From contig NC_009655.1 in NCBI RefSeq assembly GCF_000017245.1, positions 372,001-436,000 of the forward strand: a DNA stretch of 64,000 nt. Direction: 5' to 3'. The translations under genes were made by a program, and so were the position numbers. The notes under the pieces are model-generated. The model saw only the letters and a list, made by a program, of their open reading frames with translations, had not been told where the DNA came from and made no database searches. This stretch comes from Actinobacillus succinogenes 130Z. GTDB lineage: Bacteria; Pseudomonadota; Gammaproteobacteria; Enterobacterales; Pasteurellaceae. This document shows, piece by piece, positions 63,155 to 64,000 of this stretch. Every line of letters starts with the position of its first letter. Within the stretch, counting starts at the first letter, position 1.

Positions 63155-63170
63155 GTATTAAGGAGAATCT

Positions 63171-64000
63171 ATGACGTGGCGTAGTATTTTAATGAGCAAG
63201 GGCGGCAAACTTTCGTTGCAACAAAATCAAATGTTGATTCAGCAAGAAGGAAATGAATTTACCGTACCGTTAGAAGATATTGCGATTGTGGTGGTGGAAA
63301 GTCGGGAAACAGTGATTACCATTCCGTTGTTGTCCGCCTTTGGTTTGCATGGCGTTACCTTTTTGACTTGTGATGAACAATTTTTACCCTGCGGACAATG
63401 GTTGCCGTTTAATCAATATCATCGCCAGCTCAAAACGCTCAAATTGCAGTTGGAAGCCAGTCTGCCGCAGAAAAAACAACTGTGGCAAGCGATTGTGCAA
63501 CAGAAAATTCGTAATCAAGCTGGTGTGCTAAAAATTTGCAAATTTCAAGCAGAATCCGACCGCTTGTTGAAGATGGCGGAGAAAGTGAAATCGGGCGATA
63601 AAGAGAATTTAGAAGCACAAAGTGCAGTCATTTATTTCCAAACTTTATTTGGCAAAGGTTTTAAGCGTAGCGAAGATGAAAGTGCGGTTAATAGTGCCTT
63701 AAATTATGGCTATACGGTAATGCGTTCGGCGGTGGCTCGGGCGTTGGTGCTGTATGGTTGGTTGCCGCAAATCGGTTTATTTCACCGTAGCGAACTCAAT
63801 GCCTTTAACCTTGCCGATGATTTTATTGAGCCATTCCGTCCGTTGGTGGATTTATTGGTGGTGCAACTGGAAAATGAAGACAAGCTCTCGGCTAATTTGT
63901 CGCCGATTTTAAAGCAACGATTGATTAAGGTGTTGAATTATCAGCTGTTATTTAAACAAGAAAAAGTGAATGCTTTAACGGCGATTGAGCGAAGCGTTGG
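63171..64000 (+). CDS. cas1: CRISPR-associated endonuclease Cas1, type II (partial)
   Basis: Integrase subunit for new spacers. The open frame runs from the ATG after AAGGAG to the window end (276 complete codons, no stop), beginning MTWRSILMSKGGKLSLQQN. Metal-binding residues of the family are visible as Glu148 (NLEAQSA), His205 (LFHRSE) and Glu220 (DDFIEPFRP). Type II Cas1 proteins are about 300 residues, so only a short C-terminal part is missing. cas2 and the array should follow outside the window. Confidence 0.95.
   Translation, partial: MTWRSILMSKGGKLSLQQNQMLIQQEGNEFTVPLEDIAIVVVESRETVITIPLLSAFGLHGVTFLTCDEQFLPCGQWLPFNQYHRQLKTLKLQLEASLPQKKQLWQAIVQQKIRNQAGVLKICKFQAESDRLLKMAEKVKSGDKENLEAQSAVIYFQTLFGKGFKRSEDESAVNSALNYGYTVMRSAVARALVLYGWLPQIGLFHRSELNAFNLADDFIEPFRPLVDLLVVQLENEDKLSANLSPILKQRLIKVLNYQLLFKQEKVNALTAIERSV

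Larger units (their letters stand above)
4933..63687. repeat. Dispersed Haemophilus-type DNA uptake signal sequences
   Basis: The 9-mer AAGTGCGGT (or ACCGCACTT) occurs about 45 times by eye, often followed by CA and an A-run. Examples: 4933-4941, 6005-6013, 8399-8407, 8517-8525, 63679-63687. Many sit in spacers as inverted pairs that double as terminators (10864, 25297, 37552); many others are inside genes. This marks a naturally transformable Pasteurellaceae of the Hin-type uptake group. Confidence 0.95.

Noticed and set aside
59358..64000. CRISPR array inside the window
   Set aside because: No repeated 36-mers are present; the only repeat-like sequence (59776-59814) is the tracrRNA anti-repeat. 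The array must lie beyond cas1/cas2.

Overview
The window is a piece of a Pasteurellaceae chromosome. Evidence: about 45 copies of the Haemophilus-type DNA uptake signal core AAGTGCGGT (either strand), a gammaproteobacterial atp operon order, genes such as hcp/hcr, narP, hemCDXY-cyaA and a hexuronate TRAP cluster arranged as in that family, and a type II-C Cas9 very close to that of Pasteurella multocida. A Mannheimia/Basfia succiniciproducens-like organism is my best guess; the species is inference.

Region 1 (1-7949, all minus strand): atpD(partial)-G-A-H-F-E-B-I, then rsmG and mnmG. Region 2 (7950-8456): a 507-base gene-free stretch between mnmG and lptD with GATC-rich 13-mer-like repeats and three DnaA boxes, which I read as the chromosomal replication origin oriC. 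Genes left of it all run minus and most genes right of it run plus, as expected for divergent replication. Region 3 (8457-25285): lptD, aroE-tsaC-yrdD, rmuC, dtd-yihY-ychJ, an HerA-like ATPase, mutS, cyaY-recQ, a small exported protein, and hslVU behind a textbook sigma-32 promoter. Region 4 (25467-32860, minus): hcp-hcr (nitrosative/anaerobic stress) and the haem-synthesis operon hemC-D-X-Y. Region 5 (32994-37531): a LacI-regulated transporter/epimerase/dehydrogenase operon placed between hemC and cyaA, genes that are direct neighbours in E. coli; its promoter carries a perfect CRP site and two identical operators. Region 6 (37689-48648): cyaA (TTG start), narP, tamA-tamB, ppx. Region 7 (48952-57814): a TRAP transporter, a zinc dehydrogenase, uxuA, uxuB-like, a GntR regulator, kdgK and eda, together a hexuronate-to-pyruvate/glyceraldehyde-3-phosphate route, again behind a perfect CRP site. 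Region 8 (58008-59357, minus): gdhA.

Region 9 (59713-64000): the left part of a type II-C CRISPR-Cas locus. A tracrRNA gene not annotated by any ORF lies on the minus strand just upstream of cas9, with its own -35/-10 promoter, an anti-repeat, a nexus and a terminator hairpin. cas9 (1065 aa) follows on the plus strand, then an intrinsic terminator, then cas1, which runs off the window end. cas2 and the array are presumably just beyond. The cas genes carry Actinobacillus pleuropneumoniae-type uptake cores (ACAAGCGGTC) rather than mainly the host type, a hint of transfer between Pasteurellaceae lineages.
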